A DNA stretch of 64,000 nt from NCBI GenBank assembly GCA_024803745.1, contig JANJXV010000024.1, forward strand, positions 10,245,427 through 10,309,426, written 5' to 3'. The notes beneath the pieces are model-generated. The model was not told where the DNA came from, made no database searches, and saw only the letters and a program-made list of their open reading frames with translations. The number at the start of each line of letters is the position of its first letter. Within the stretch, counting starts at the first letter, position 1. This DNA comes from Megascapheus bottae (taxonomy: Eukaryota; Chordata; Mammalia; Rodentia; Geomyidae). Shown in pieces: positions 32,910 to 46,202 of this stretch. Both the position numbers and the translations under genes were made by a program.

Positions 32910-33596
32910 AAAATCGGAAAAACTAAATGAATGAACACCTTGAGAGCAACTTGAAAAAGTTCATTTCCTTCCAAAATGACATTCAAGAAGAATGGAGAAG
33001 ATAGGAATTCCTTTTGGGAAAAAAATACTTTAACAATGTGGGAGAGTAGATGACAAAGCACTGCAAGGCACAGAGAGGAATTTGTTGTACTTCGAAGTAG
33101 AGAGCTGGGTGGAGTCAGGAACTGGGAGCATAAAAAAGAAAAACTGAATACTGTACAGGTTTGCCAGTAGACATGAAGACACCAAACACACAGTAGTAAA
33201 TTTACATACTAGTGTGATGGGAGAAATGATGAGAAGGCTACATGAAAGACAGCAGACAGAAGCAAGAGTAGATGTCAAGATGATTGCAGTGTTGCTGAGC
33301 ATGCTCGATTGGTATCAGTAGGCCTGCATTTGAAGATATGCAGCAAGATGTTGTTCACTAGACATGGTAGTACGTTTTGGTTGTCAGACGAAATGGGGAG
33401 ATGGTGATCACACTGGTAAAGTGTCCTTCTTGGGGGTGTTTCTAGACGTGATTAACATGTAGGTCAGTAAACTGAAGATGGGAATAATCCCAGCTGCACA
33501 TGGTGGTAGGTTCTGAGTATACATGGAACCGAGAGCAAAAACACACTTGGGCCTAGAAGCTCAGTTCTTTCTTCTTCAGTGGGTGAAATTGTCTGT
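32910..33596. other. Unique sequence, no feature seen
   Basis: No gene or repeat recognised. Confidence 0.5.
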
Positions 33597-33672
33597 TTGG
33601 GCATCATAGGTGTAACCCAAGTCCTTACACAAAAGGATAAACACTTTATCACTGAGATACATCTCCTGTCTT
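33597..33672 (-). mobile_element. Degenerate ID-type SINE, reverse orientation
   Basis: ATCACTGAGATACATCTCC, inverted, is the ID head GGAGATGTATCTCAGTGAT. The upstream AACCCAAGTCCTTACACAAA fits the inverted box B side. Confidence 0.55.
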
Positions 33673-35644
33673 CAGGCTTATTACTTGCTGCAGCTACTGT
33701 CAATATATGTCCTTTTATGTAAGGGTGATATACAGAGTGGTCACAGTCACATAAGTCAGATATTGATATTTCTTTTAGAATAGTGTCAGACCCCCTTGTT
33801 TTTCCCTAGTGTTTTCCCTCTGGACCCCACTCCTCACAAGTTGTATAATTCATTTTCAACATAGTGTCTAGTGAGTATCATTGCTGCCTTAGTTTACCCT
33901 TTGGACTCTTCTTCACTTTTGAAAATAGACTTAAACCAGACATACTCCAGGTAGCTCCAGAGCTACATGAGCTCCAGAGCTCAGACTGCAGTGCTATGGT
34001 CAACTCCACTTATTTTAAACTTCAGGCTTTTTGTTCTAAGCATTTACTGCTTCTTTTGACCCCCATCCTTCAGATAGATCTTGAAGGATATTGTCTTTGG
34101 TCATGTAAACCAAACAAATAATTATAATCACAGGTATACTGTTCTGCTCTTCTAGAGAACCCTAGATTAATATGACATTCAGAAAATGATGTAGGAACGT
34201 GGTTTTAAATTTGAGATATACTAGTTTACAGAAACAGTTTAAATTTTCAGGGACTGAGTCTGGTTTTGAAAACCACCCTCATCTGGACTCTATTTCTAAA
34301 CCACCTCTGGATGAAGATGTCCTCTAAACCTTATAAACAGTGCAAGAGATCCTAGAAAAGTTGAAATATCCAGTCAAAATTTCTAGGTGATATCCTGCCA
34401 ACTCATTCCTATTCTCTTTCTCCATGTACGAGAGATTGTGCATCCATACATCAGTCCATAAAGCCCCGAAGCCAGCTTGACCTTATCGGCAACATCAAAT
34501 GCCTCCCTTGATTTCCTTCAGAATTTAGCCTTGACAGCAGCTTCTTTTTCAATGTAATATTTGCTACCACGTTTGAAATATCATTCATCCCATCACTGAT
34601 TATTCTCTTCCCAAACCTGCACTAAGCAAGATTTTGTTTTCAACAGTTTATCAAAAAGACTCTTGGCGAGTTTATAAACTACTGCACTTTACAAATCCAA
34701 AAATAAATTATAAGGGCTCTTCTTTTTTGACCTTCATGAAGTATTTTGTGCTGTTCAATCTTGCAAGCTTTCTTTGCTTGGCCTCTGGAAAGGTCACTTC
34801 TTGTCAGTGCCATTAACTTTCACTGGTTTCCTCCTCCTGCTCACCCTTATTCAGTTTGGGTAACTCTTCTCTTTCTCTCCATTTCTCTGCCCTGTTCATA
34901 CTCATGTGGTTACCTCCATACTGGCCAAGGTTTTGTCATTGTGTGTGATCAATATTTGGGACAAACAGTGCAAAGGAAGAAGAATTTGTTTTGGTTCATG
35001 GTTTCTGAGGTTTCTAGTCCATGGTGATCCCGGCTGGCTCCAATTGTTTCTAACACATTTTGCAATGGAGGAGGATGCTTTCTCTCCTAAAGGCAGCCAT
35101 GAGGAAGGAGACAGGAAGAAGGGGCCAGGCATGGATTGTAATCTTCAAAGGTTTTCCTGGTAACCTAACTTCCCCAGAGAAGCTTCGCCTGCTAAAAGTT
35201 TACTAAAAATACAGAATACTTTTTCAAATTAGCATCCTTAGTTTAGAATCAAGCCTTCAACACAGGACCCACTGGGAATATTTAGTATTGAAATCATGGC
35301 AACTGTTCAGGCTTTCAACTTTGAATACCATGAGTAACCGGTAACCCCTACACTTGCAAGGGCGGATCAAAATGTTTCCATACTGAATATCTTTATCAAA
35401 GTTTTTATTTAATATTTCTATTCCTCAGTATTCTATAAATTATTCTCATGTCTATTTATTTGAAAATATAGCTTATATGTTTTACTTATTCTCCACTCGT
35501 GCACTGAGCACTTCATAGCAGAAAATTTCCTGTTTTGAAACACTCTGTAACACTCCTATCAAGGCACATAATTGCCATTGAGCAGATAAAGAATTTGTGC
35601 AAGAAATGAACAAGAGAAGCTTGCTAAGTTTTACTTGGTGTTGG
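33673..35644. other. Unique sequence, possible old L1 tail at 33700-33880
   Basis: ACAGAGTGGTCACAGTCACA and the following C/T-rich stretch weakly resemble an inverted L1 3' tail; unconfirmed. The overlapping frames of 60-93 residues between 33864 and 35163 look like chance. Confidence 0.35.
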
Positions 35645-35715
35645 ACATTCGGCATAGCTGTAGAGCATTTTACCAGCTTCAATAATACCCTTCAGTTCAA
35701 TCCCCATCAATTCAA
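35645..35715 (+). mobile_element. Degenerate ID-type SINE
   Basis: GGCATAGCTGTAGAGCATTT and CTTCAGTTCAATCCCCATCA mark decayed A and B boxes of an ID-like element. Confidence 0.5.
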
Positions 35716-36819
35716 TAAATTCCATATAGCACATATTAATATATTGTATATTACATAGTAGGTGTGTATGTATATCTGTGTGTGAATTGATATAAAGGTA
35801 AGAATGAGATTATTGCATTTGATTAACTTGCAAATTTTGATGACTTCTACTCAGTGAAATATTAGGAGAAGACATTAAGAGAAATTGAAGATTTTTTTGT
35901 GTTGTGAACATGTTCCTAGAGTTCTCGGAGGAGTTTTTAATTCTGAGGATATTAACTAACTTTTTAAGGTAAATACAATTTAATTTGAGTGAAATTAATT
36001 TGGCAGTGTTTTAATTTGGTTAAATTTAGAGTTAATCTGTTTCTTGTCACTTGAATATTGCATTTGTTACAAAGCCACATCTAAAGACTTCTTTTTTAAA
36101 AAAATCTCTTTTATATCCAAGGCAATCTCTTTTTTGAAGGGGAATATCATTATATGTTTCTCTTTGGTGTAAAAATCAACCAAATGGGCACCAATGTAAG
36201 ATATAAAACTGAAAGTATTATATTCTTGGCAACATCTTATAAAGGAGTCTTTGTCCAGCGAATACAATAGAAATTTAGCAAACCATTCTTCTTTAGTAAA
36301 GAGAAAAATGGCTAGCAATGACAGCTGATGGTACTAACATCTCAGGCAGCTGAGAAAACAGAACAGGGCAAAATTTCATGTATTGAGTTGTACCTGAAGT
36401 TTAATATTCATGAGAAGAGTGCCTAATACAGAAAACAAATAAATTCTATGAGTGAAATAAATAAATATGTCCTGACTTACAAAACCTTTTTCTATTACTT
36501 TCTCATCAATATATTTTGACGTTACAGTAAGTTATGAGTCAAGCAAAATAGGGTTTTTGAGCTTTTTCATAATTTGCAGTTCCATCTATTCTGGATAAAT
36601 TCTAAAGTCTTCATTGCTGTGATCATTGAGTTCATAAATACCTATTTTAGGATGCCAAAATGACAGTGACATGAGGAAAAAAGCCAGTTTTTTTTATTAT
36701 GGCAGGGTGACTTACCATCTATACATCTTTCCTCTTTCAAGCACATGTACACACCAATAGTGTTAGTGAAAATAATCCCTGTTGTCATGATTCCTTTGAG
36801 GAAAATAAATATTGATTTA
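35716..36819. other. AT-rich unique sequence, no feature seen
   Basis: No gene or repeat recognised. Confidence 0.5.
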
Positions 36820-37021
36820 AAGAAATAGTTATTCGGGGCCGGGAGTTTGGCCTAGTGGTTAAAGTGCTTGCCTAGCATGCATGAAGACCCGGGTTCGATT
36901 CCTTGGCACCACATACATGGAAAAAAGCCAGAAGTGGTGCTGAGGCTCAAGTGGTAGAGCTCTAGCCTTGAGAAAGTCCAAGGACAGTGTTCAGGCCCTG
37001 AGCTCAAGCTCAGGACTGGTA

Positions 37022-37074
<53 letters not shown>

Positions 37075-37086
37075 CAAGAAATAGTT
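36820..37086 (+). mobile_element. IDL-Geo-type dimeric SINE with (AC)n tail
   Basis: The body starts at 36835 (GGGGCCGGGAGTTTGGCCTA) and holds both monomers with intact box B (GGTTCGATTCC) and CAGGACTGG at its end. The A-tail has become (AC)n at 37026-37070. AAGAAATAGTT at 36820-36830 is repeated at 37076-37086, so the microsatellite lies inside the insertion. Confidence 0.93.
37026..37070 (+). repeat. (AC)n microsatellite in SINE tail
   Basis: Pure AC dinucleotides for about 45 bp directly after AAAA of the SINE tail. Confidence 0.95.
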
Positions 37087-40000
37087 TTTCAATGCATGTT
37101 TCAAATAAAGTCCAAAAGCATATGATATCTTTGTTTTTTGCATAGTTTGGTATTCTATCACCTCTCTTAGCTATTTCTATCATCAACTTTTTAGATCTGA
37201 CACTGTAAACATAGATATCTGTAAGGCAGATGGCCAGCCAAAAGGTATTTAAGTCTCCTCAAACAAGAGCATTGCTGAACTATGTATTTATCTGCTTGTC
37301 AAACAAATCATATTCCATTTGATCAGCTACTCCAGATCACATTTTTACGAGATCATATTACAGCATAAACTTGTCATTGTGTGTGTGGGGGATAATATGG
37401 TGATTCAATGCACATCTTGGAGATTTGTAATCAAAGACATGTTTCTGGAAATTTTTATAATTAAAATAGTATCTACAAACACAAGGCTTGCAATACTTAA
37501 TTTGAATTCAGCATTAATCACCATCACTTAGTGCATGGGGAAATGTGTCACTTGCTTTTGAATGAATAAACATGACTTTGCCAAATTAGCTCTTCCATTA
37601 AGAGAAAGTGCATCGATTATTCTTTTCTAAAAACGTCACTCCCAACTTCAGTTAAGGTCAATGGTTTAGATAATCATGTCCATGAGACTTAAGAGTCAAA
37701 TATGAGTCCATTAGTTTGTTTGCACCATGGTCACTGACATGACTGACCCTGGCGTATTATTAAAAATAATTATCACTGTGCAAAAGAGGACGAGGCAAAT
37801 ACTTGGCATCCTTTAGAGGAAACTTGCCACTAAGAAAGGTACTATTAGTACAATAGACAGTGGATGGTTGCATTTTGGTCCTTTCCTCAGGTGAAGTTCT
37901 CCTCTCACCCTATCATGTTTTGCATGTTTGGTTTTTATAGTGCACTGCATTAGGCTTTTGCCTGAGTGCAGATGGAGTGTTTCATGAAGGAGAGGGTCTT
38001 CATCTTCCCATACATGTTCCTTGAAAAATAATTAACACTGTGAGAATAAGTTAAGGGAAATTATGCCTCAGTTTTGATTTCTCCCTCTGAGAAATGTACT
38101 TACATGGGTAATTTCTTGAGAAACTGCCCTATAAACCAACTTTATTCGCTTTCACCATACTTACATGCACAGGGATGATCATCCAAAGTAATTTTATATA
38201 ATGTTTAATGCATAATCCATTATGCTAGTGAAAGGAAATAATCTGAAATTGTGCACCTAGGATCAATAAATTTATATTTATTTTGCAAATATTTTTTAAA
38301 AAGTAGCCTATCACTTCAAAAAGATAATTTATGGTGCTGTGTTTAAGAATTAACTTTTGAGAGAAAATATATCAGTCTGCTTTTTTAAATATCAAAGACT
38401 ATGATGAGTTTAGGATAGAAGAAGGAATGGGAAAAACATGGTTAAACATGTGAATTAATCTTCCAAGAGTATGGTTGCATAGTTTGCAAATCCCTCCGAA
38501 GATCTTTTCTAAAAGCTGAGTGATCAATAGCATCTCCCCAAAACAATGTAAATGTTTTTTCCTCTATCAAATCCTGGACTGGATGACATAAATCTGAGGC
38601 ATGTGCCTGGCCAGAGGTCTGACTTGCAGAGTGCTTCATTGCTTTGCTTTTCTAGCTGTATCTCTAACGACCAAAACAACCTAGCATAAAGCAGATATTC
38701 AGTTCCCATTTCAGCAATTCATCAATGAATTAATCTACAGGCTCAAAGATTTTATTCCTCTTGAAAGACTTAAGCAAAAAAAACCCCAAACAAACAAAAA
38801 AGTATGTGCTTATACTACCACTGAAGAAAGGCTTCTTTGCAGGGGGAGGTTTAATGGGAGGTAGACTCTGGTGTTTAGATTCCTCATGATAAGATACGCA
38901 TAAAATGCAATCCCTATTTCCTTGAGAAGATTTCAGGTTATCTTCCTTCATACTGCCTATTTCTTACACAGGTTAAAAACACTAAGTCATCCCTTTTTAT
39001 AACCTTCAGGTTCTTCAAATGAATTGTGAGTCCTGATTGTCTTGTCTCAGCCAGATCTTAACATTCTGTAGCTGAAATCCTGGTGAATATGTATACATTT
39101 TGGAGACCACTGAAAGTTAAACGAATAACTGATCATGTACAAGTATCTACAATTAAAATTTGAAAAGTTCCTACTTGTATTCACTTTTATCAGAGTTAAG
39201 TTACAATTTTAATCCTCAGTTTTCAGTGTCATTTAATATCTAAAATTTGAACATGAACATGGGATTTCTTACCTAGGAAGCAGCAGGATTATAGCTATTC
39301 TTCTTAGACTATTGTAATAAGTTTTTAAGAAAGGATAACATACCCTGGTAAATATGAGTATCATTCTTTTATTTTTTTACAGTAAAGCCTAAAACAACAA
39401 CAAAACAAAAAGAAGTTTCAACTGAAATATATGCACCCAGTAGCTTTGATCATATTCAGTTTCAATTTCTTCCTAGATATAGCAGAATAAGGGCACAAAT
39501 GAAAATTACAGGAGGTAAGAAGGCAAATGTCAGAAAGCATCATGTCATAAAAGCTTACAGACATTTAAAAACACAATAAGAAAAATGAAGGAAAAAACTC
39601 TGTGTGCCATGATTGTTAAAATCACTAGAGCTATTAAAAAAACAATTGCAGCATATAATACCTAAGTGGAAGAGTGAATCTACACAGTCCAAAGATAAAC
39701 CTCTTCCGGCTGAATGCTCTTGACATACTAAACTTCCTTTATCCTTCTTGAGGTTAGTTTATGTTTAGATATAAGCTGTGTTATAAGTACACATATTAGG
39801 TAACTTACCTCAGCTTTCTACAGTGAAGAGTATACAGTTACAGAAAAAAATACAGATAACACAATTAGGAAACAGGCCAGAAAGGAAAGAAAGAACAAAA
39901 CCAATACTAGTGAAACACTCCAGCTCCAACAGAGAGCTGCCCTCTGTTTTTTTTCTCCTGCTTTCCCTCGTCCCTTCCTCTCCCCCAGCTCCTCTCTCCT

Positions 40001-40430
40001 CCAGATAATAACACTAGCTGCTAGTCTGTAGTGCAGTCAATATTCCCTCGGAATGGATTGCTGCCACAGGTGCCCATAGCACAGGGTCACAGAAGAGAAC
40101 AAGGAAGAATCATTCAAGATCTTCCCCAAGATTGACCCATTTAGCAAGTTCCAGAGGACTCTACAAGACTAGGCATCCCAAGAAGTAGAAAAATGACCCC
40201 AGATGCCAAGCCTATGATTTAAACAGACTAGAATCTCAATTATTCTGATGCCTCAGCGTCATAACTCTAAGTAGGTTCAGGCCTATGCGACTGGCATGCT
40301 GAGATTACTGGTTGTTGATATTCATAAATAATGACAAGGTTTTTGTCACCATTTATGCAATATTGCACTAGATATAGACATCTGCCTAGTGCTTTTTATT
40401 TATTTACCTATGAAATAAATGTGATGGATT
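37087..40430. other. AT-rich unique sequence, no gene seen
   Basis: About 3.3 kb without a recognised repeat. Frames of 60-73 residues (37319, 38442, 38730, 39823) carry no motif. Confidence 0.5.
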
Positions 40431-40446
40431 CTGTTCTGAAAATTAT
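40431..40446 (+). repeat. Target-site duplication (left)
   Basis: CTGTTCTGAAAATTAT is repeated exactly at 40729-40744. Confidence 0.93.
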
Positions 40447-40728
40447 TATTATTATTTTTACAGTAGGGGTAATGTATAGAGGGATTACAGTTACATTGGT
40501 GAGGTAGTGGATGCATTACATTGATACCCCCTCTCATATTTTTGTCCCTGTTTCCCTCCCACCACCCCAATCATCTTGTTTTCCCCTCTTCCCTTCCCTA
40601 TTTCAAATAAACAGATATGTGATATACCAAGTAACAAAGTCAGATACAGTAACCACATGAGATTAACCATTAGGGAAAAAAAAGAGACCAGAAATAACAT
40701 AGTACATAAAGAACAACAATCCCAAAGC
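40447..40728 (-). mobile_element. 282-bp L1 tail (type B), reverse orientation
   Basis: Inverted type B tail: TATTATTATTTTTACAG at the poly(A) side, GTATAGAGGGATTACAGTTA, ATCATCTTGTTTTCCCCTCT, GTAACCACATGAGATTAACC and ATAACATAGTACATAAAGAA. Bounded by a perfect 16-bp duplication. Confidence 0.93.
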
Positions 40729-40744
40729 CTGTTCTGAAAATTAT
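40729..40744 (+). repeat. Target-site duplication (right)
   Basis: Exact 16-bp copy. Confidence 0.93.
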
Positions 40745-43263
40745 CAGTGTTCCTTCTTTCCTAAATTACTATGATCTTTATCTCAGAGCTTCATTGGGTT
40801 CACCTAATTAATATTTTCATAGAATAGGAAAATTAAGTAATATTTTGCTTGAATAGGAAATTAAATAATAGTTCGTTTGGCCATTCAAAATAGGATTTTG
40901 CATTGAGATAATTGGCCTTCAAGCAAGACTATATTCTTGTGAGAAGATATTTCAATACTTTTCATTGTATTTGGTATATTAAGGGTTAAGCTTGCAGGAT
41001 TGTTTATGGAACTTTCCAGTGAGGAGGTTGGAGACTGGGAGCAGGAAATCACAAGACCTGTCCTTCAAAGGGAGTTGGAGATGAAGTAGTGCATAAAGGA
41101 CAGGAAAACAAAACACAGATTAAACAAAACAAGACATTTTCCTGGTTTTCAGGCCTACTATGGACTAGAATTGTAGAGGTGAAAATGAGAGTGAAGGTTT
41201 AACATAGACTGGGCTTTGGCTTGCATGTGTAAGTGTGATGAGCAACTGGGAGAATGAAAAAGTCTTAGGTCTTCTCCCTCTTTGGAAATTTAGCACAGAT
41301 GTACTCATTGATTTAGGACCAAAAGTTCAGGGTTAGATACATGGTAACATAATTCTAATCTCCTTCTTCCTCATCCTTTTATAGCTAAACCCCAGGTCAG
41401 TCCAATGGGTTAGATTCAGACACAATTGCTTGAGGAAAGTATTTGAAAATCTCTTATCTCCCATTTTTACATTATCAAAATAAAGAAAAGGGGTAAAATC
41501 ATTTTTCAGTATACTCTGCACCTTTAAAATATGATGAATTTATATTCTCAATATATTCTGTGGCCCTTTTCCATTTAAAAATGTGTCTGAGAAACCTATG
41601 TATTTGTCTTTTCTTTTCTATTACTTGTATTTATCTTAAGAAAAGAAAAAAATGGAATTTAGCTGGATATATTGAGTTTCAGTTTCATTTTGTAAGAAAG
41701 GAAAGATTTATGAAAGTAACTGAATCACAATTTATAGTAATAAAGCAAACAATATTTCTCCAAGAATCTGATAAAGCACAAAAGCAGAGATGATCAACAA
41801 ATCATATAGGTTGGAAAGAAAATAAAAGAGTATCTGCCAAAGATTGTATAGATTAAGAAAAATGTTATGATGTGCATATCTAAACATATTTAGGTTTTAC
41901 CATCAGAAATAATTTTCCTATAAACACTGTCTTCTTTCCATTTAGGAAATACTTTATCTCACAAAAGCTTTCTGACCAAAGGAAAAGAATAGACTTCTAC
42001 CTTTTCTTAGTATTACTCTTTTTATTTTGTATGAAACTACAAGCAACAGGAAAAATAAACCTATTCCAGGTTTTACACATGTATGTATGTATGTATGTAT
42101 GTATGTATGTATGTATGTATGTATGTATATAAATATATATGACTAGGTTTTATATATATGTATGACTAAACAAAAATTATACCTATATTAGTCAGAACAG
42201 TCTTTTGTCTTACATTTTCATATACTTTAAATTGTCCTATGTTCGCCATCAATCTCTACAAAACAGGTGGTAGATTTCATAAAGTCAAAATGGGTTCCTT
42301 TAAAAGTTGCAGATTTTCATTTAATAGTATTGTATATGATTTTCTATTTTCTCACTCCCCACAAATAATAAATTTTCTTGATGGCCACTCAAAAAGACTT
42401 GAGGAACAATTGTAATCCTCGCCTCTATTATGAAGATATAATTCCCCTTCTAATAATGTCATTTGTCCTTTACTTAGTCCTTGGACTTGTAAGGAGAAGG
42501 AAAAGACATGACTTTCCTAGGGCTGTAGGTACCTGACTCATGCTTACTTAAAATAGCACTGTTATCCACCGCTTGTCTTGGTCACAGCAAACATTGATAG
42601 AGATATACTTAATTGAAGGAAGTGCAAGCTAATTAAGATAAATGTATAGACAAAGTAAATAAAAATTTTATGGAGGAGATAAAGTAGGATTAAAACAGGA
42701 AAATCAAGGTCACAATCAATATGTAGTTATCATCAAGCTTTTTTGTCCTAACAAATACATAAGGAGGGAACAGCAAGTAATTTGAAATGGTACATACTTT
42801 ATGGAGGAAATTTTTAAAAAATCATATCACAAAGTCAGCCTTCAGTGACCATCCAGAGACACAGCATATAGTAGAAAACCTTCATAAATAAAATCCTTAG
42901 TGGATAGAAGTAAACTGAGTAAATCAAGAAAATTCATTCACAAAGCAACATCTAATTCAATTATTTGAATAACAATTGTGGGAAAGAAATAATAATAGTG
43001 AATGAGAATAAACGTATTTCCCACATATTATCCTGGTTGACTGGCTGCATTAATCTAATTCATTAGATTGATTAATTGCTCCGTTTTGTTTTTATTAGCA
43101 CTGTCTCTGTGTCCCAAAGCCTAAAGCCCTGTGGGTTACACTTTGGTCTCATCTTTTTCAAAATAAATCTTGGAATCAATTAATCATAGAATGCTAACTT
43201 CATGGTGTTTCATGCAACAGTGGCTCACAATACAATTTGTGAAGAAAATGTATTTTTTCAAGG
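40745..43263. other. AT-rich unique sequence with an (ATGT)n array
   Basis: A clean ATGT tetranucleotide array spans 42079-42127, then an AT-rich tract. No gene seen. Confidence 0.55.
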
Positions 43264-43345
43264 GTGAGGGCATGGCTTAAGTGGTGGAACACCTGCCTCG
43301 CATGTAAAAGACAACGAATTCAAACTGTAGAACTATCAGAAATTG
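43264..43345 (+). mobile_element. Old tRNA-derived SINE monomer
   Basis: GGGCATGGCTTAAGTGGTGG, AACACCTGCCTCGCATGTAA and ACGAATTCAAACTGTAG have the spacing of A and B boxes in a tRNA-like SINE. It differs from the IDL consensus and looks older. Confidence 0.55.
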
Positions 43346-45219
43346 TCTTTTTACGTTAATCGACGTAGCAAATCTCAATGTAGTACTTTTTCAAAAATTA
43401 AGCTTAAAGCAATGACACATATATTGTCAGAACCTTCATATTAGCTCTATTTACTTAATGATCTATCTTAAAATGTCTAGTTTGATTCCGTTTAAGTGGA
43501 ATTGCTTATCCAAGATTCCCTGTAAGTCTCATCTTCAGCTTCTTCAGTCCTTGTGGATCATCATTTCATAACCAAAATTTCTTTGCCATATTTGATAAAA
43601 GGGAGCCAAGTTTCTTCTCATTTTTCTTTTTACGTTATTTCAGAGAATGAGTTTACATTTGGGGAGCCTCGTTGATGGTTTACTCACCTCTGTCAGTCTC
43701 CTGAGCTCCTGTCAACTGGGATTCAAATAATGGCTTCCATTCATCTTCCATGGCTAAGGATGACACAACTCCTTTTAGTTGTCCAAAGTTATTCTCAGAT
43801 CTGATGTCTTTTAGAAAAAAAAAGTTAAATGAATCAACTAACTTTGCATGAAGGAAAAGGAAAGTAAATGCAACAGTTCATCATTATGCATCCGTCTTTG
43901 ACTTTTCCTTACTTTCCAATGCTTTCTTCCAGAGTAGAACGTTGACTGTTCACTAGAAAATAACTTTTTTACTCTAGAAAGGCCATTCCAAACTTAAGTT
44001 GTAATCTATCTCTCCACCATTTGAATTTAAAGTATTGTATTGTAGAGAATGAAAAAAACAAAACCAAATCAACTCTAAAGCTTCTGTCTTTTCTCTAATA
44101 GCATGTGCACCTCAAAATCTGCTGGTATCTTATCCTGCTAGGTAATTCCTACTTATTCTACAAAGAATATCTGATCAAATGAAATAAGCATAGAACTTAT
44201 AAACCAATTTGCATGTCAAATTTAGTACTGTATCTGGCTTTGGGATATTTTGACTGTCCTTTCTTAGCTTCACTCATTTGAAATCTGAAAAGTGTTGGCC
44301 TCAGTTGAATGTCACTGGAATACATGCAGCTGCCATTCAAGTCCTCAGTTATCCAACTAGGGATATCACCCTTAAAGTACCATGTGGGAATTGTGTGGAG
44401 GATTTGAATTATTTGAGGGAATTTTTAAATGGCCTGTATAAGACATTTAATTGCTAGTCAATCTTCTTTCCAGCAAAAAGGAAAAAAGAAGTCATCCATA
44501 ACTTTCTATATAAAACAGAGAAATGCAATTCTTCTAAAACCTTGAATAATCTTGGAAAAGAGCCAACAAGCCAAATATGCTGTCTTGTTCCCTGGAATTA
44601 GCACTCATTGTGCACAATATGAAAAATTTTCCAATTTACATGAAGATGATGCACGGGTTATACATTGGGCAAAAGACAAAATTTAATTGGTCTCTACTCC
44701 TAAAATTGGAAATAATGTTTGGTTAGAATTTTTTAAAATTAGAACAGAATATAATGATCAAGCTGTCAAAGAGACTTGATTGAAAGTTCCATGATTTCTG
44801 AATAAGTTAGGTATAAAGGTATTAAGACAGTACTTATAAAGTTTATGCATTCTAAGTGATCATTTGAAATATTTTGTGGATTAGACCAGAAATATTAAAG
44901 TTAAGATACTAATTTGTTAATTACAAGAAGAGCAGTCATACAAAGTCACTTCAGCAATGAAGAACTTAAATTGTTTAGTTGCTTACTAAATGCAAATGGG
45001 TAGTTTCCATATAGTTATTTTTATTTCATTAGCTGTCTTAAAATTAGTCTGTATTGAAACATATCCAAGCTGACATTTTTTTCCAATAATTTGTTGGAAA
45101 TTCATGACAGATTTACAATTTTCCTCTTCTGTAGATCTTCTATTTATTATGTTCAGATTTCCTAGAGAAATAATTCTGTAGCTCTACCCAAGTCTTGTAC
45201 TATGAAAAGCAGTTTATTA
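43346..45219. other. AT-rich unique sequence, no feature seen
   Basis: No gene or repeat recognised. Confidence 0.5.
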
Positions 45220-45486
45220 TTCTATGTGGTGGCTCATGCCTATAATCCTAGCTACTCAGGAGGCTGAGATCTGAGGATCAAAGTTCAAAGCCAACCCCAG
45301 ACACAAAAGGACCTGAGACTCTTATTTCCAACTAACCTTTAGAAAATAGGAAGTGGGGCTTGGTTCAAGGGTAGGGTGGTAGCCTTGAGCTGAAGAGCTC
45401 AGGGAGAGTGCCCAGGCCCAGTTCAAGCCCCATGACCCACAAAGAGGGAAGGAGGGGAAGGCCACCGCTTCCCCAGTGAGAAAGTT

Positions 45487-45538
<52 letters not shown>
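45220..45538 (+). mobile_element. B1-type chimeric SINE with (GA)n tail
   Basis: GTGGTGGCTCATGCCTATAA, CTACTCAGGAGGCTGAGATC, AAGTTCAAAGCCAACCCCAG, TTTCCAACTAACCTTTAGAA, GGTAGGGTGGTAGCCTTGAG and GTTCAAGCCCCATGACCCAC give the complete two-part element. A purine-rich tail contains (GA)n at 45493-45538. No duplication was found. Confidence 0.88.
45493..45538 (+). repeat. (GA)n microsatellite
   Basis: Pure GA dinucleotides, about 46 bp, at the 3' end of a SINE. Confidence 0.95.
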
Positions 45539-45541
<3 letters not shown>

Positions 45542-45599
45542 ACCATTTCCCTTACTGTCCTCAGACTCTGATAGAATGCTATTCTCAAATTCTTTGAGA

Positions 45600-45925
45600 T
45601 CAGCTTTATTACATTACACATATGAGAGTGTTTGTCTTTCTAAACCTAACTTAGATTCATTTAACATAATAATCCCCAATTCAATACCAGTTACCTGTCT
45701 TAAATCCCAGGTCTTAATTCTACTTAGAACTGAATATTATTTCATTGTCTCCTTATGTAATATTTCTTATCAGTTGGTGACTTATCTCCATTTCTTGGCT
45801 AGTGTGAATAGAATTGGAATGACTGTGGAAGTGCAGATATTCCTTTGACACATGGATTTCAAGGAAACAGTTTTTATTATACATGGGGATGTATGGAGCT
45901 AAAAGCTGGGGATCAATTATTATGT
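45600..45925 (-). mobile_element. Old L1 3' region, reverse orientation
   Basis: The plus strand follows the inverted 3' region of ancestral L1s: GAGTGTTTGTCTTTCTAAAC, TTCATTTAACATAATAATCC, CTGAATATTATTTCATTGTC, CCATTTCTTGGCTAGTGTGA, AATTGGAATGACTGTGGAAG and TGCAGATATTCCTTTGACAC. The order is preserved, divergence is high, and both ends are indistinct. Confidence 0.65.
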
Positions 45926-46140
45926 AAGAACAAAATGATGAATATCCAGGATAATTAGACATGCTTATCAGAGCAGAGATGACCAAAAGGAATATGATTG
46001 GCAGTTTGGCAAATGATATCTCCAAGTACTGTCTAGACTTGAGCTTGGTAAACCACTTCTTTAGGTTCCTCTGCTCTACTCCTGGTTTCTGATCTACTTT
46101 GGTAGATCACCTTGGTAAATTTAAGGTGATATATTAGCCA
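45926..46140. other. Unique sequence, no feature seen
   Basis: No gene or repeat recognised. Confidence 0.45.
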
Positions 46141-46202
46141 TTAATTCCAATCAAACATGGTAATTAATTCCGATCAAACATGGTAATTAATTCCAATCAA
46201 TA
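46141..46202 (+). repeat. 23-bp tandem repeat, 2.7 copies
   Basis: TTAATTCCAATCAAACATGG followed by TAA repeats at 46141, 46164 and 46187 with one A-to-G change in the second unit. Confidence 0.95.

Noticed and set aside
38640..38720. Possible L2 or MIR 3' end (AACCTAGCATAAAGCAGATA)
   Set aside because: The resemblance is confined to one short string and cannot be extended by eye.
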